From: Rapana venosa
Lineage: Eukaryota > Mollusca > Gastropoda > Neogastropoda > Muricidae
Assembly (NCBI GenBank): GCA_028751875.1
Contig: CM054134.1
Span: 48,259,123 to 48,323,122, forward strand
DNA length: 64,000 nucleotides
Direction of reading: 5' to 3'
The notes below the pieces were generated by a model, which saw nothing but the letters and a program-made list of their open reading frames with translations, was not told the DNA's origin and searched no databases. Shown here piece after piece: positions 13,500-25,575 of this stretch. The first letter of the stretch is position 1; each line of letters opens with the position of its first letter. The position numbers were made by a program, and so were the translations under genes.

Positions 13500-14285
13500 C
13501 TGATTATTGCGTGCAACATAAACATTCACCACCACCGCCCCTGTGCTCTCCTCCGTGTGCAAGTCCGCCTGTTCAACTGGTTGGAAACATCCCCCTTCGA
13601 AAAGGTATTCAGAAAGGAAATGAATTCTGGAGAGGAAGAAATGAAGGCAGAAACATTTGAGTATCCTTTGGCCATTAAGCTGATGAAGTTGGAGAAAGAA
13701 GCAGTGGCATCCCGCCGTTGGCTTCTGGGGAGGCTGTTTATTCATCTGGGCTGTTAGGTTTTTCAGGTTACAACCTTAGAGATGAGCTCCTGCAGGGGGT
13801 GCGACTGTAAGAAACTAGATCATAAAGGTAGGGTTGAAAACAGGGACAAAATAAAGACATCAAACAAAACAAAGAAGAAGCTCCAAACACGGAAAGAAAA
13901 ATTAGAGAATTGCATGGCAGAGAAACAGACAGCAATGCATGGAAAAGGGAGTGGTTTATGTATCGATCTCTGGAAACTCTTTTATGGCTGTGATGACCAA
14001 AAAAAAAAAATTGAGAAATCATAAACAGGGCCATTGATGTCTTAGGGCCGTCATTCAATTGAATGAGAAGAAAGATGTCTTGATTATTTTGCAAAAAATA
14101 AGGTTAGATTAACGTGACATGCTTCCTCCCATTCCTGTTTCCAAGCACCTACAGCAGATGAGGTGGCAAGGCATTTATGACACTGGAGCGCTGTACTTTC
14201 CTGACTGTACAGCTCAACCGGCCTGACTTTTATCTGACAGCGTGAAATGGACTGGTGGTGGTTCTTTTGGACCACCCAGCAACCA
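13500..14285 (+). repeat. Repeat family R1, copy B
   Basis: 13600-13770 matches 285-430 and 24610-24780 (ggaaatgaattctgg... ccattaagctgatgaagttgg). Further on, 14100-14285 (taacgtgacatgcttcct... gaccacccagcaacc) resembles 26345-26580, downstream of copy C. This copy therefore shares flanking sequence with copy C that copy A lacks. Confidence 0.65.
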
Positions 14286-14543
14286 GAACACTAGAGAGGT
14301 AGAGTGAATAATATATTGTTGGCTCTTTGATGCAGTTCATTCTGTTTTAGTGCAACAGTGCTAAGATGAGACAAATGTGTAGTTTGTGATTTCATGTTAT
14401 GGAAGGACTGGGTGGTTGTAGAATGTAGGATTCTTTTGATGAACAATATACACAGCCTAGAATATTGTTCAGTTAGAATTGAAAAAAATAAACGAAAACC
14501 AAACCCAACCTTTCCTGGGGCATGGTAAACCAGTGAACAAGCA

Positions 14544-14604
<61 letters not shown>

Positions 14605-14651
14605 CTCCTCCCTCTCTCTCTCTCCATCCCTCCCTCCCTCCCTCCCTCCGT
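14544..14651. repeat. (CT)n and (CCCT)n microsatellite
   Basis: CT tract with a few CTCC interruptions ending in CCCT units (14625-14648). It is followed by a small palindrome (gcatacgtcgtatgc, 14656-14670). Confidence 0.95.
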
Positions 14652-14824
14652 GCGCGCATACGTCGTATGCATGTGCCGTATGTTTGTACGGATAGGCAGA
14701 CGGACTTCCAACCACGTCCTATTTATTGAGAAAGGAAGAGGTGATTGTCGGTAGTGGCTATGTGGCATCAGGGAGAGAGGGAGTCTTTGACTTGCTGGTG
14801 TGATGACAGAATATCTGTCTGTCT

Positions 14825-15592
14825 GAGGCTTACAGCACTGATCTGGTCACGAAGGGTGTGGTTATTAATCAGGCCGGGGGATGAACAAGTTGTAGTCGTT
14901 TGATTAGGTGCAGGAGTTAGGCTGTAGGGGATCTTGTCAGAGATTGGGCAGGAAAAAGAAATAATGGCGGATTTTGAGACCTCCCCATCTATGTCTTAAT
15001 GTGCCACTAGCCTCGGGATGTTCTTAGCAGAGCTGTCTCTCTTCTTCCTTCGTGTTGATACCTCCCTTCCCTCCTCCCCCCCCCCCTCTCTCCCCTCCCT
15101 CCCTCATCCACCCCACCCCTCTCCTTCCTGCAGCATCATGGTGAAAGATGGCACTTCATAAAATGTGCTGTTAGTGCGGAAAGCGTACTTCCATCTTGTT
15201 GTCTGCAAAGCATGGAAGTAAAGCGAAATGAAGCAGATGGGGACCAGCCAGCCTTTGTTGAGGTGAAAGTCTTTCTCTGCTCACGTCCATTCCCTTTCTA
15301 CCTCATTCTGCAGCCCATCTCCCGTTTTTGTCTTTGGTGAAGGCTATTCGGGCTTTCTTCCCCTTCCCCTGTCCCTGATGCCATTGGGATTTCTCACCTC
15401 AGCGGACACTGGCGAAGCTGAATTGGAAAGAGTAGGAGAAGGTGGAGAGGAAAGTTAATGGCGTCCATTTGAAGACCTGTCCAATGACCTTGTGTTGGAG
15501 GAGAAAAAGATGGAGCTAGCCGGCTGGCTGAGGAATAGAACCTTGCGGAAACAGTCTATTGTGCTGAAGTCCGGGCAAAAGGGGGGGGGGGT

Positions 15593-15625
<33 letters not shown>

Positions 15626-15928
15626 GTCAGGAAAATACTTAGCTGGCCTTGGAAATGATCGATCAGTGATGATCAGTCAATTACTACTATGCTTTATCCC
15701 TGTCTCACTCTTGGTCTCTTCTCTTTTGTCTTGTTGGGGGGCGCGCCAGGCTGTAGATAAGGGAACAGACAATCACAGCCGGGGTCCCCGTTCGATTAGC
15801 AGAAAGGGGATTGGCGGCGGGAGGCTGATTGAACGATCAGAGTTGTGGAAGAGAAGATGGATCATCCCAGGAAACAGACCTGCAAAAGGGGGAGCTAGGT
15901 CAGCTTTGAACAGGCAGTGTGTGTGTGT

Positions 15929-15979
<51 letters not shown>

Positions 15980-16960
15980 TGTGTGTGTGTGTGTGTGTGG
16001 ACTCTGCTACCTTTTGACTGACGGTATGGCAAAACCTGAAGCAGTGGATTGAATCGTTTTGTTCACATGTATCACAGCACAAATGAAAGTATGACATCTA
16101 TTATATTCTGTTGTGTTCTTTGAGGTGGTTGCTGAAGTTTTTCTTTTTAATCGTACTTTAAAAAAAAAATGTTTGTGCCCCACCGTGTACATATATGACA
16201 CAGATAGCAGTAGATGGGACGACGGAGAAAAAGTTATATAATTTCTGCCAAAACCGTTAACGTTAATGCTCGTGTGGTGATACCGCAGTTACTGCATTGA
16301 CTGCTGTTGCTGCGAAGTAATTTGTGTTTGTACATGGTAATGAAGTAGATGGATTTATTGGGCACTCGTGTTAGTTATTCTTGTACAGGCGTGTTCACTT
16401 TTTTTGTGATAGCAAAAGCTGCTAGAGATCAGACATATGCTTTAGCTGATCAATGTAGGAAAAGTTTTTAAAAAAAAAAATTTCTAAGTCCTTTATGTGA
16501 AAATAAAAGTAAATTCATTAGAAAATTTAAAAAAAACACGTCTTATTGTTCATACTTGGTCTAATTTGAAAACAAAATACTAAAGCAATTTATAACTGGT
16601 ATCAGAAAGGTTGATTTCATAGGTATAGTCTCTGTTGCTTTTTGGCAGAAACGGTGATTGTTAGTGTGTGTAGGAAAAGCTGATTATTTCAGACCAGTGC
16701 AGCACTACAGAGGCCCATTCCCTCTTTTGGACCCTCCATTTTGTCGCTCGCTCGTGCTCCTTGTTTTCTACCGCTACCCTTTACCATTTTTAACAGCTAG
16801 ACCCCAGACGTCATCAGATTTTTCGACCATTTAGCTGGCTGGGTGTTGGTTAGGAAATTGTCTGAAATGTCTTCTTCATGGGGGGAAAATCCTTCATGGA
16901 ATGAAATTGTCTGAGTGGTTTTTCTTCACAGAATGGAAGAACAAGGGAGGAGGAAGAGGG
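14825..16960 (+). repeat. Repeat family R2, copy 3
   Basis: Landmarks at about 14839, 15143, 15807 and 16783 (accatttttaacagctagac). The copy is more diverged than copies 1 and 2 and is broken by a G tract (15581-15624, 32 uninterrupted G at its end) and a GT tract (15920-15999). The last landmark of the family is not clearly present. Confidence 0.72.
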
Positions 16961-17084
16961 TGGTGGCACATGTCGATTTTTTTTTTTTGAAAGTAAATGC
17001 TCCACTTCCAAGAGAGCAGGAAGCTTTTGGCTTATAGTTGTTAGCTTACTGTTGCGTGTATCCACTCTCGTGTGGTTTCTCTCA

Positions 17085-17640
17085 CTGACATTACAGGGAG
17101 GGGAAAATAAAACCGTATTTGGTCCAAGTCGGTCTCCCAGATTCTGTGATTGGCTTTTTGGTTATCAGACCTGCTTGACGTTGCCGTGCTGACTGCCTCC
17201 ACGCCTCAGTTGCCCCTGTCTGCTTTTAATTGCCGGGACGGTGAGCCAAGTGTCAGACACACTCCCTGCCCAGTGCCGGCATTCCGGACAAGCTGTCTGT
17301 CCGGACTTGGCGGGGAGATCCAGACAGAGACGTCAGCGTGTTGGGAGTGAAGCTTCAGACCGCACCCTCTGCCCCTCGTAGCGCCTGCTGATGATAGAGA
17401 TGGATCCTCTGTCCACTGACACTGACCAGCCTCACCTCTGGGGCAGCTGAGGCATCAGGGATACTGAGGAGACTGGTGGCCACGCCAGGCCGAAGCCAGA
17501 GTAATCACGGGAGATGATGCAGCAGACAGGAAGGGGTGTGTGGGGGGTGTGGCCTTCAGGATTGTGGAGTCACTAAGTGTAGTGCGTGTTACGGAGGAGG
17601 CTTGTGAGAGATGGTCTGGACGTGTGGTGTGACAAACACT
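17085..17640 (+). promoter_or_regulatory. GC-richer unique segment, possible promoter or 5' UTR exon
   Basis: A non-repetitive, comparatively GC-rich stretch in otherwise low-complexity surroundings. It holds an inverted CCAAT box (gattgg, 17148), a CRE-like acgtcag (17330) and a short open frame starting ATGATAGAGATGG. No TATA box or initiator is decisive. It could be an alternative first exon of the downstream gene. Weak, composition-based call. Confidence 0.15.
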
Positions 17641-17790
17641 TCTTGCAGAGGAGTGTAGTTGTTCGTCTTGTGGAGGGTTGATTGGAGTGTGTGTGTGTTT
17701 GTTTTGTTTTTCTTCTTAAATTACAGCAGTGCAACTCGTCTCTCGTGCTTCTCTCGTCTTGTTTCTTTCTCTCTCTTAAATCTCGACGTC

Positions 17791-17842
<52 letters not shown>

Positions 17843-17872
17843 TATATTATATATATATATATATATATTGTG
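17791..17872. repeat. (CT)n then (AT)n microsatellite
   Basis: Pure CT from 17791 to 17838, then alternating AT (17842-17868). Confidence 0.96.
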
Positions 17873-18169
17873 TGTATTCTTGTTTGTGCATATGTGCATG
17901 CGTGCTCGGTAAAAAAAAACCAACACCCGTGTGTATGGACGAAAGAATGCAGTATATAGATCAAGATACGACAGTAAATCGTAACAGACCCCTAAGCTTA
18001 GTTGAACCAAAGTCACCGCAGCTTTATCCTCTGGGCTGAAACAGTTGGCATGAAAATACTTGCCGCACAATCAAAACGCCGCGAACCGTTTGTTCTGCTC
18101 AGCGGGTGCCGGGTGCAGCTAAGCAGAACAGCAAAGAAAATGGTTACCTGTATCAGATTCTGCTGTGTG

Positions 18170-18575
18170 CCTCAGAATCTTTGTTCGCCGCTGCCTGGGT
18201 TGTATTGCCATCAGCATCTCCTCATCATCATGGAGGCGCTGTGTTTTGGGAACAGGGCTACAGATGCTCCCCTCCTACCTTCTCCTGCACATGTTTTCCC
18301 CTAGCCTAGCCTAGCCTATCTATGTGTGTTCAATCTTGCTTACTCCTCTCTCCCTTCGTGCTTTGCTGGTTATATCACCCTCATGCCTTCGCTTGGAAAC
18401 TCGGCAACCGTTCCAGATTAGGAACTGCCTCCAGTCTTTTCGTCTACAGGCAATAGTTTACTCAGCAACCCCCCCCCCCTTTCTTTCCTCCCTCTTTCTT
18501 CCAGTTCCTACTTTCCTTGTACCGAAACTATCTTCTACCCCCCCCCCCCCCCCCCCCCCCCACCCCAACCCTTAG
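18170..18575 (+). repeat. Duplicated segment paired with 27560-27800
   Basis: Shared elements are 'gccatcagcatc' followed by a 'ggcgctgtgttttgg'/'gggcactggttttgg' block and then a C-rich stretch with 'ttcatgcttt'/'ctcatgcctt'. Similarity is moderate. A 22-base C run (about 18539-18560) follows. Confidence 0.45.
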
Positions 18576-18579
18576 GTAC

Positions 18580-19550
18580 TAGCCGAAAAAGACTTTTTCC
18601 CCAGGTCCTCTCTCCCCTTTCACCCTCTCTACCCCCTTTCCCTTTCACCAGTTTGTTATTTCGTAACAGCTCTCTCAGACTGTGTCCCGTCGTGATGAGG
18701 TTAGAGGACTATACTTTGTTTGAGGTAGCACGCAACTTCCCGTCTGTTCCTCCTTGTGTCTTGTTTTCTCTTGTCTGACAACGTCGTGTGGCTGTTTTCT
18801 GCCTGATTTGGCAGCAGTGTTTGCTTTTGCCGTCAGAGCGGTGTCTATCTTCTCGTCTGATTTGTAGCTTTCTTTACTGGAAGTCTGAGACCCAACCGTC
18901 CTTCAGTTTTGTACACTAGACTATGTCCTGGTTTGATGTAGGATGTAAGTCTTTTTGTGTCCTGTTTTGCTTTCGTTTCAGTCTGCTTTGTCAAATCTTC
19001 AGGTTTTTGGTTTTGTTTTGGATTTTTAAATCGAAGTTTTCTACTTTGCTATTTGTCTTCTATCCTAAGGTCTGGTTTGGAATCAGGTTTATGTGTTTGC
19101 GCTTGTTTTATGTCTTGTTGCTGTTTTAATGAAGTTGATGACCGTTACAATCAATCAAAGTTGTAATACAGTACAGTCTATGAGGAGCCAGGCGCCTAAA
19201 TAGAAGTAAAGTTTTTGTTTTTTTCTCTCCAGAACATCAAGAAAAACAGCTATCATAGGTCATTGATGTGACATGTTGGCCACAGATGCGCAGTTATGCT
19301 ATAGTTTTGTCACCAGACGAAAACGCCTGTGTGGTAAGGTTTAGCCTTACTGACATCAACACTTGCAAGCTTTGATTGTAAAGCAGTACATATATGTTTG
19401 TCTGTGTACAATGCTTTACGTGATTCATATATCAGTAATGAGTGTAGGAATTTCAGTCAAGGCCTTATCAGACTAAGGAAAGAAGCTGCTGGTTATGAGC
19501 AGCCATGTCATATCAAACTGCCTGTCTGTCTGTGACTCCCACGTCTGATG
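18580..19550. other. No gene seen
   Basis: T-rich non-coding sequence; short frames here have no family resemblance or splice context. Confidence 0.4.
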
Positions 19551-19554
19551 GGCT

Positions 19555-19696
19555 ATCTATCTATATTATGCTTTAAGCGCTGATCGGGTCACAGAGGTCA
19601 ATGTCGTCAGTCAGACCGGAAGATGAAAAAGTCATAGCAGTCTGATTGGCTGGAGATAGGGCTGCTCAGGGTTTTTTCCTTCTGATCAGATTGGGG

Positions 19697-19728
<32 letters not shown>

Positions 19729-20357
19729 TGATGGCAGCTTCTGAAGCCTCCATTTGTGCCTGGTCTGACACCAGCCAAAGGGTAGTCCTAGCATTCCTCT
19801 CCCTTCCTATGTACTGCCTCCCCTCCTTGCCCTGGTGGTGAAGGACAGTAACTGTGAGTAGTGCTGGCAGTGGGGAGAGCCGACCTGCGTTTTATTGGTG
19901 GCCAGAGCAGGAGAGTAAAGTGAAATGAAGCGGAGGAGGGGTCAGCCTTGGCAAAGACTTTTCTCTGCACACATCCATTTCCGTCTACCCCCTCTGTGCC
20001 CACCCACCGCAGATGAAAGTTTGTGCCCTGTTTGGGGCAAGATTGACTTTTTCGCCTTTGCTGTTATCAGAAGTTTTCGCCCTAGTGGACTGTGGCGGCT
20101 TTGGGTTTAGGGGGAAAAGAAGTAGATGTGGGAAGTAAGTGTGATGGCATCCTTTTGAAGACCTACCTTCACAACTTGTGTGTGTCTTTTGGGGGCCGGC
20201 TGATGGGGGGAACCTTTTGAAGGCTATCTGTTTTATGGTGCTAGTGTCTACTGCAAAGAAAGTGTGGAGATGGTCATGGAAGCAGTTGATCCGTCGGCCC
20301 CGATCAGTCAATTACAGCCTTTTATTCCTCTCTCTCTGATTTTTTTGTTTTCTCTCT

Positions 20358-20433
<76 letters not shown>

Positions 20434-22400
20434 CTCGCTGCCTCTGTCTCTCTCTCCTCTCGCTGTCTCTGTCTCTCTCTCTCTCCCCTTTTCTGTCTTG
20501 GGGGGGGGGGGGGGGGGGGGGGGGGGAACGAGGTTGTAGATAATGGGAAAGGCAATTGCGGTTCGGACACCCATTCGATTAGCTAGCTGTAAGGGAAGTG
20601 ACGATGGGACACTGAGTGCACAATCAGCAGAGACTGGAGAGAAAGGCCACGCACAGGATCTGCCAGGAGTGAGGATGGAGCAAGCTGTGACCGATCTCAG
20701 TTTATTGCATTACCCTTTCGCAGCTTATCTGGCTCCCTGTGCATTTGTAATAGTGAGGAAACCTGAAAAAGTTTGATGGAATAATCATGACGTTTTCCTC
20801 CGGGCGTAACTTACTTCTCTATGTGAGTGCACAGCATGCATGTAATGTGCGTGTGTTTCGGGTTGGGATTTTTGGAGGGGTGGGGTGGGGGTGGGGGGTT
20901 ATGATGTGATGACATGCGTGCACAGATGGGCTGGCAGAAGATGAATGCCACGTACACATCACCAAACATTTATCAGATGCAGCGATACTTATTGAAGCAG
21001 AGAGAGGGTTGTGTTGTTTGTTTGTTGTTTTGGGGTTTTGTTTGTTGGTTTGTTTTGGGCTTTGTTTCTTTTTAGTTGTTTTTTTAAAGGCAGAGAAAAT
21101 GATTACTACTATCTTTGCTGCCGTTTCTACCGGTGTTGTTACTAAATCAGGATTTATTGTTGTTGTTACTAATGTTGGTTCTGCCACAAAAATGACGGAC
21201 TCGCATTACCATAGAATACGGAGAGGCCTTAGGCTTCTTGAGCAGTCTGTGATGTTTAGTGTGTATGTTTCGTTTCTGTACAATTTTCTTTTTCATTTTA
21301 ATGGCCATTGTTTATAGCAATATCCGTATATTGAATTTTTGTTGAACCTAAGAGAAATGTTGATTAAAATAGTATGAATTACGCCTTGCTTGTTACTACT
21401 TGTTTTTGTTTGTTTGTTTTTGTGTTGTTGTTGTTTTTGTGTTGTTGTTGTTGTTTTTTTGGGGGGTGCTAGTCTGAGTAAAGTAGTTGACTAAAAAACC
21501 TCAACACGTTGTTGTGATTTTAAGTCTGGAATGATAGTTAGGCACATGGCCCTTCAGCATATTGCGGGGCGAAAATAGTGAACCTCAGAGGGTCTACCAA
21601 CACAAAGGCGGTGAATCTTCAGCTTCAGAGGTCCTAGCAGCAACAAAGAGCCCCATTGCCCCTGACAGGCCATCGATTCCCTTGCTCTCTGCCTTCAGTC
21701 TCTGGGCGGCAGTTGACCATTTCTAACAGCTAGACCCCAGACATCATCACTTTTCGGCTCCATTTAGCCGGCTGGGTCATGGACGTAAACTTGTCTTATG
21801 CTTTTCTTCAAGGGATGGCACTTGAAGGAGAAGAAAAAGAAGGGGGAGTGGGGGCTTGTTCCGTAAATGCTTTCAGATAATAAACTATGAAGAACACTTT
21901 CACTTGAAGTATCACTATTTGTACTTTACAGCACGGTGTACAAATGTACAAAGATAAGGAAGAAGAAGAGAAGAGCGAACAAAGTGAGAGGCATTTGCAG
22001 TTTCATAATACTGTGCTTTTCTTGTAGTGGTGTGTACTCGGTGATATGGCCATACTTACCTTCCATGTCACTTGTCCCTGTCTGGGCCTAATCCAGTTAG
22101 AGGAGAGAGGGACGTGTCAGACAAAACCCCTACCTACTCCCCAGCACGAGGATTAGCTACATACAAGCTGTCCAGACTTAGGGAAGCGGGGGTGGAAGGA
22201 GGTCCACCAGACTGGGAGGAAGTAGACGTGAACAGCCCAAGCCAGTTGCTGGCTACCACCATTGTATTGGGGGGAAGATGGATGGTCCATCAAATTGCCA
22301 TGGCCATTGCTGGGGAGAACTGAAGTGTGAGTGTCGGTGAGACGGGGAGTAAAGCCATAGAGAGCAGACATTGGGGGAGATGGCAGTGTTTTGACAGTAT
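19555..22400 (+). repeat. Repeat family R2, copy 4
   Basis: Landmarks at about 19580 (gatcgggtcacagaggtc), 19845, 20598 (weak), 21715 (accatttctaacagctagac) and 22281 (atggtccatcaaattgccat). It is the longest copy. It carries a TC tract and a 28-base G run at 20353-20526 in the same relative place where copies 2 and 3 also carry low-complexity DNA. Confidence 0.75.
20353..20526. repeat. (TC)n tract ending in poly-G
   Basis: Pyrimidine repeats (20353-20488) followed by a 28-base G run (20499-20526). Confidence 0.96.
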
Positions 22401-22403
22401 GGT

Positions 22404-22404
22404 G

Positions 22405-22435
<31 letters not shown>

Positions 22436-22436
22436 G

Positions 22437-22474
<38 letters not shown>

Positions 22475-22480
22475 CACAAC

Positions 22481-22557
<77 letters not shown>

Positions 22558-22682
22558 TTGCTGTGGTCAGAGGGGAAATCTGAACAGGTTTGTTTTTTTT
22601 AATTGGGTTGTCAGATTGTTCTTGTGTGAAGGTGGAGATGGTTTAGGGTAGTAGAATAGGACTCCCCCCCCCCCCCCCCCCC

Positions 22683-22725
<43 letters not shown>
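22404..22725. repeat. (GA)n, (GACA)n and poly-C cluster
   Basis: GA 22407-22430, GACA 22437-22472, GA 22484-22552, and after about 110 bp a C run of 17, one T, then 42 C (22664-22725). Confidence 0.97.
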
Positions 22726-22849
22726 TTTTAAAAAAAGACTAATATGTTTGTCCGTACTGTTTATATTCATTTTAAGTATTTTGGATTTCTGTTTAAAGTA
22801 TTGTATTTGTTGTATAAAGCATTGTCAAGAGCTAAGTAACTAAATCTCT

Positions 22850-23041
<192 letters not shown>

Positions 23042-24520
23042 TTGCCCTAACCACCTCTACCCCTAAACAGGAACGTCGAACATAATTGTGGACTCTGATT
23101 GCGATAGAATGGGCACAGAAATAACGTTTAAAGGGCTGTAGGGAAATAGCGGCTTTAATAACGAGGGCAGTTTGTGCATTGTTGAGTACAGTAGTAATTG
23201 AAGCTGTAATTTTCTGTTGTGTGTGTTGTGTGTACGTGTCTGTTATGTGTGTGTGGAGGGGGGGGGGGGGGGGGGGTCCTTATGCTCACGTTTGTGCGAA
23301 CCCACATGCATGCACATATATGCAGGACTGCTACAGTACAGTGTTGGTGAGGTCTCACACTACGAAGGATCAGTGCAGCAGACAGTGGAATGGGACTGGC
23401 GTGGCAAGGCAACAATTTTCTGGAAGTTATGCTAAGTATACCAACCATTTGGCGGCATTAGGAAAGAAGAATTAGTCATCATGACAAAAATAACAGGCAT
23501 GGAATACTAAAATTGTGTGTGTGTGTGTTTGCTTGTTTGTTTGTGCGTACAAAGAGAAACGTGATGAAGTGTCTAGAGTGAATGAACCATTACATGCCTG
23601 AGGTGATGCAGTAAACACTTGATTTTTTTTCTCCATTTAGTCTTGCCTGTGGTTATTTGATTTTGAACATCTAGAATTGCCCCATCCCCCCAGTGTTTCG
23701 ATAGTCTTTGAAAAACAATGATTTTGCAATCATTTTTGTGCCTTTTAATTAATAGGGAATGTCATTTGGTGTCCTAATTAATGCTCTCCCCCCCCTTCTA
23801 AAAAAAGCACAAACAAAGATAAAGTAACAACAAACCTCCCACCTATCTGCTCCCACCCCTGACCCATAATCTTGTTTCTCCTTCTTTGTCAGGATTTATT
23901 CAGGCTTGTTGCGAATTCATTGTATTTTTTTTTATACTCAAGCACTCAAGCCATGAAAGAACCTGGTTAAAAAATATCACTGGAAATAGCACATGATTTG
24001 AATGGTGTGTATGTTACAACACTCAGCTATTGTTGTGAAATAAACTTATTTCAGCAGTAAAGTTAGTTCAGTAAAGTTTGCATTACTGATGTCAGTTTTG
24101 AACGATTCATGTGGATTGTTTTTCTTTCTCTTTGTCAGAAAAGTAACAGCAGAACTGTGTGGAGGTTATCAAAATGAATCGACTTAGAATTTACTACGTC
24201 ATCATGTCCTGACTTTGACTTTGAAGTGAATGGATGATATCACTACATCATGTCCTGAATTTGACTTTAAAGTGAATGGATTCTTGACTAAACAAATCAT
24301 CTGTCTCTGCTCTGTAGTTAAAGCCTCGATCAGTTATTGGGGGAAAGGAGGGGGGGGGGGGGGGGGTACCACCAAAAATGTGCATGGCAAAAGCAAACAG
24401 TATATTTTCTTGTCCTTTTTGTGTGCTTGAAGACGATGTGAATGGATGTATTGACACCACACGCTTTGCACACACCTTCACTCCCTTCCCTTCTGCTAAA
24501 ACATGTTGTGCAGCAGATTC
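23042..24520. other. No gene seen; local duplication near 24.2 kb
   Basis: G runs at 23257-23276 and 24349-24366. At 24197-24285 a segment of about 52 bp containing 'catcatgtcctga' and 'ttgactttgaagtgaatgga' is repeated in tandem. The rest is AT-rich. Confidence 0.5.
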
Positions 24521-24522
24521 CA

Positions 24523-25575
24523 CTAATTGCTGCTGTGGCAGAAGATTTACCCAGCCTTCTCTCCCCTGCACGTTCCATCCCGGCTTGTTCAGCCCATTGA
24601 AAAGACCCCCTGGCCGCGGAGGAAATCAGGAAGGAAATGAATAGTGTAAAGAAAGGCAGAAATGGAAGAAGACGAAAGCCTCTGTCGGCCATTAAAGCGA
24701 TGATGTTGGAGGAAAAGCCAGATGCATCCCACAGAGTGTTCCTGGCAGGTTCTTTACATCTGCCTCAGCTTCCGGCTTTTTAGTTAAGACATAGATGTTT
24801 CTGGAACAAAGATAGAGAACAGTGATTTGTAATTGAACCAAGAAGGTAAAAACCGAGTCAAGAAATGAGTTCAGAAAGGAAGAAAAGATGAATGGGGGAA
24901 ACATAACGTCATAGACAGGAATAGTAGTAAGGAGTGAGACAATAAAGTATTTGAATTGAAAAAGGCATTGTCAGAAAACGTCTGTGGGAGTAAAAAAGAC
25001 TGTCTGGTTGCTGGCTGTGATTTAGTCACGAATTATGAGCAGTGCCGTGACATGACGCCGCAGGGCGTTGACATGGCTGAAAGGAACTCTCAAGGATACA
25101 CGGGGACTGGGAGATACCGGTCTGGTGGAGCAGAGTTTTCAGTCCTACTCTGTAGTGGAAGGAAGGGCGGGGGAGTTATCGATCAGTGATACGCTTGGCT
25201 GTCGTCTGTTTACTTTTCTCCAGCTTCGCTCACTTCGACCCAAACCCAGACCTCTTCCATCTCTCACCCCCTAGCCTCCACTCTCAGACAGAGAGGGGGA
25301 ATAAGTGGATGAAATGGAGTGGTTACAAATGGAATAAGTAGCACAGCTTTCGCTGAGGGAGAGCCGCTTCGACAGGATAAATATTAGCTTGTGTTCTCTC
25401 TTCTGGGGGGTATTAAGAAAACAGTGCGAGAGGGGTTGTTTTTTTTTTTTTTTTTTTTTGGGGGGGGGGGGGGGGGGCTTATTGGTTATGGCCCAGACTG
25501 TTCTGACATCACTTATGTGATTTGAACCGGGAAAGAAAACCCAGTTGAAGATTGTCTCTTGAGGACTGGAGGCCC
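24523..25575 (+). repeat. Repeat family R1, copy C
   Basis: Direct counterpart of 124-1165. The right half (25185-25575) is very similar to 820-1160 except for a T20/G18 insertion (25439-25478) where copy A has only a short G-rich stretch. Such local near-identity against a diverged left half suggests conversion or a recent partial duplication. Confidence 0.8.
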
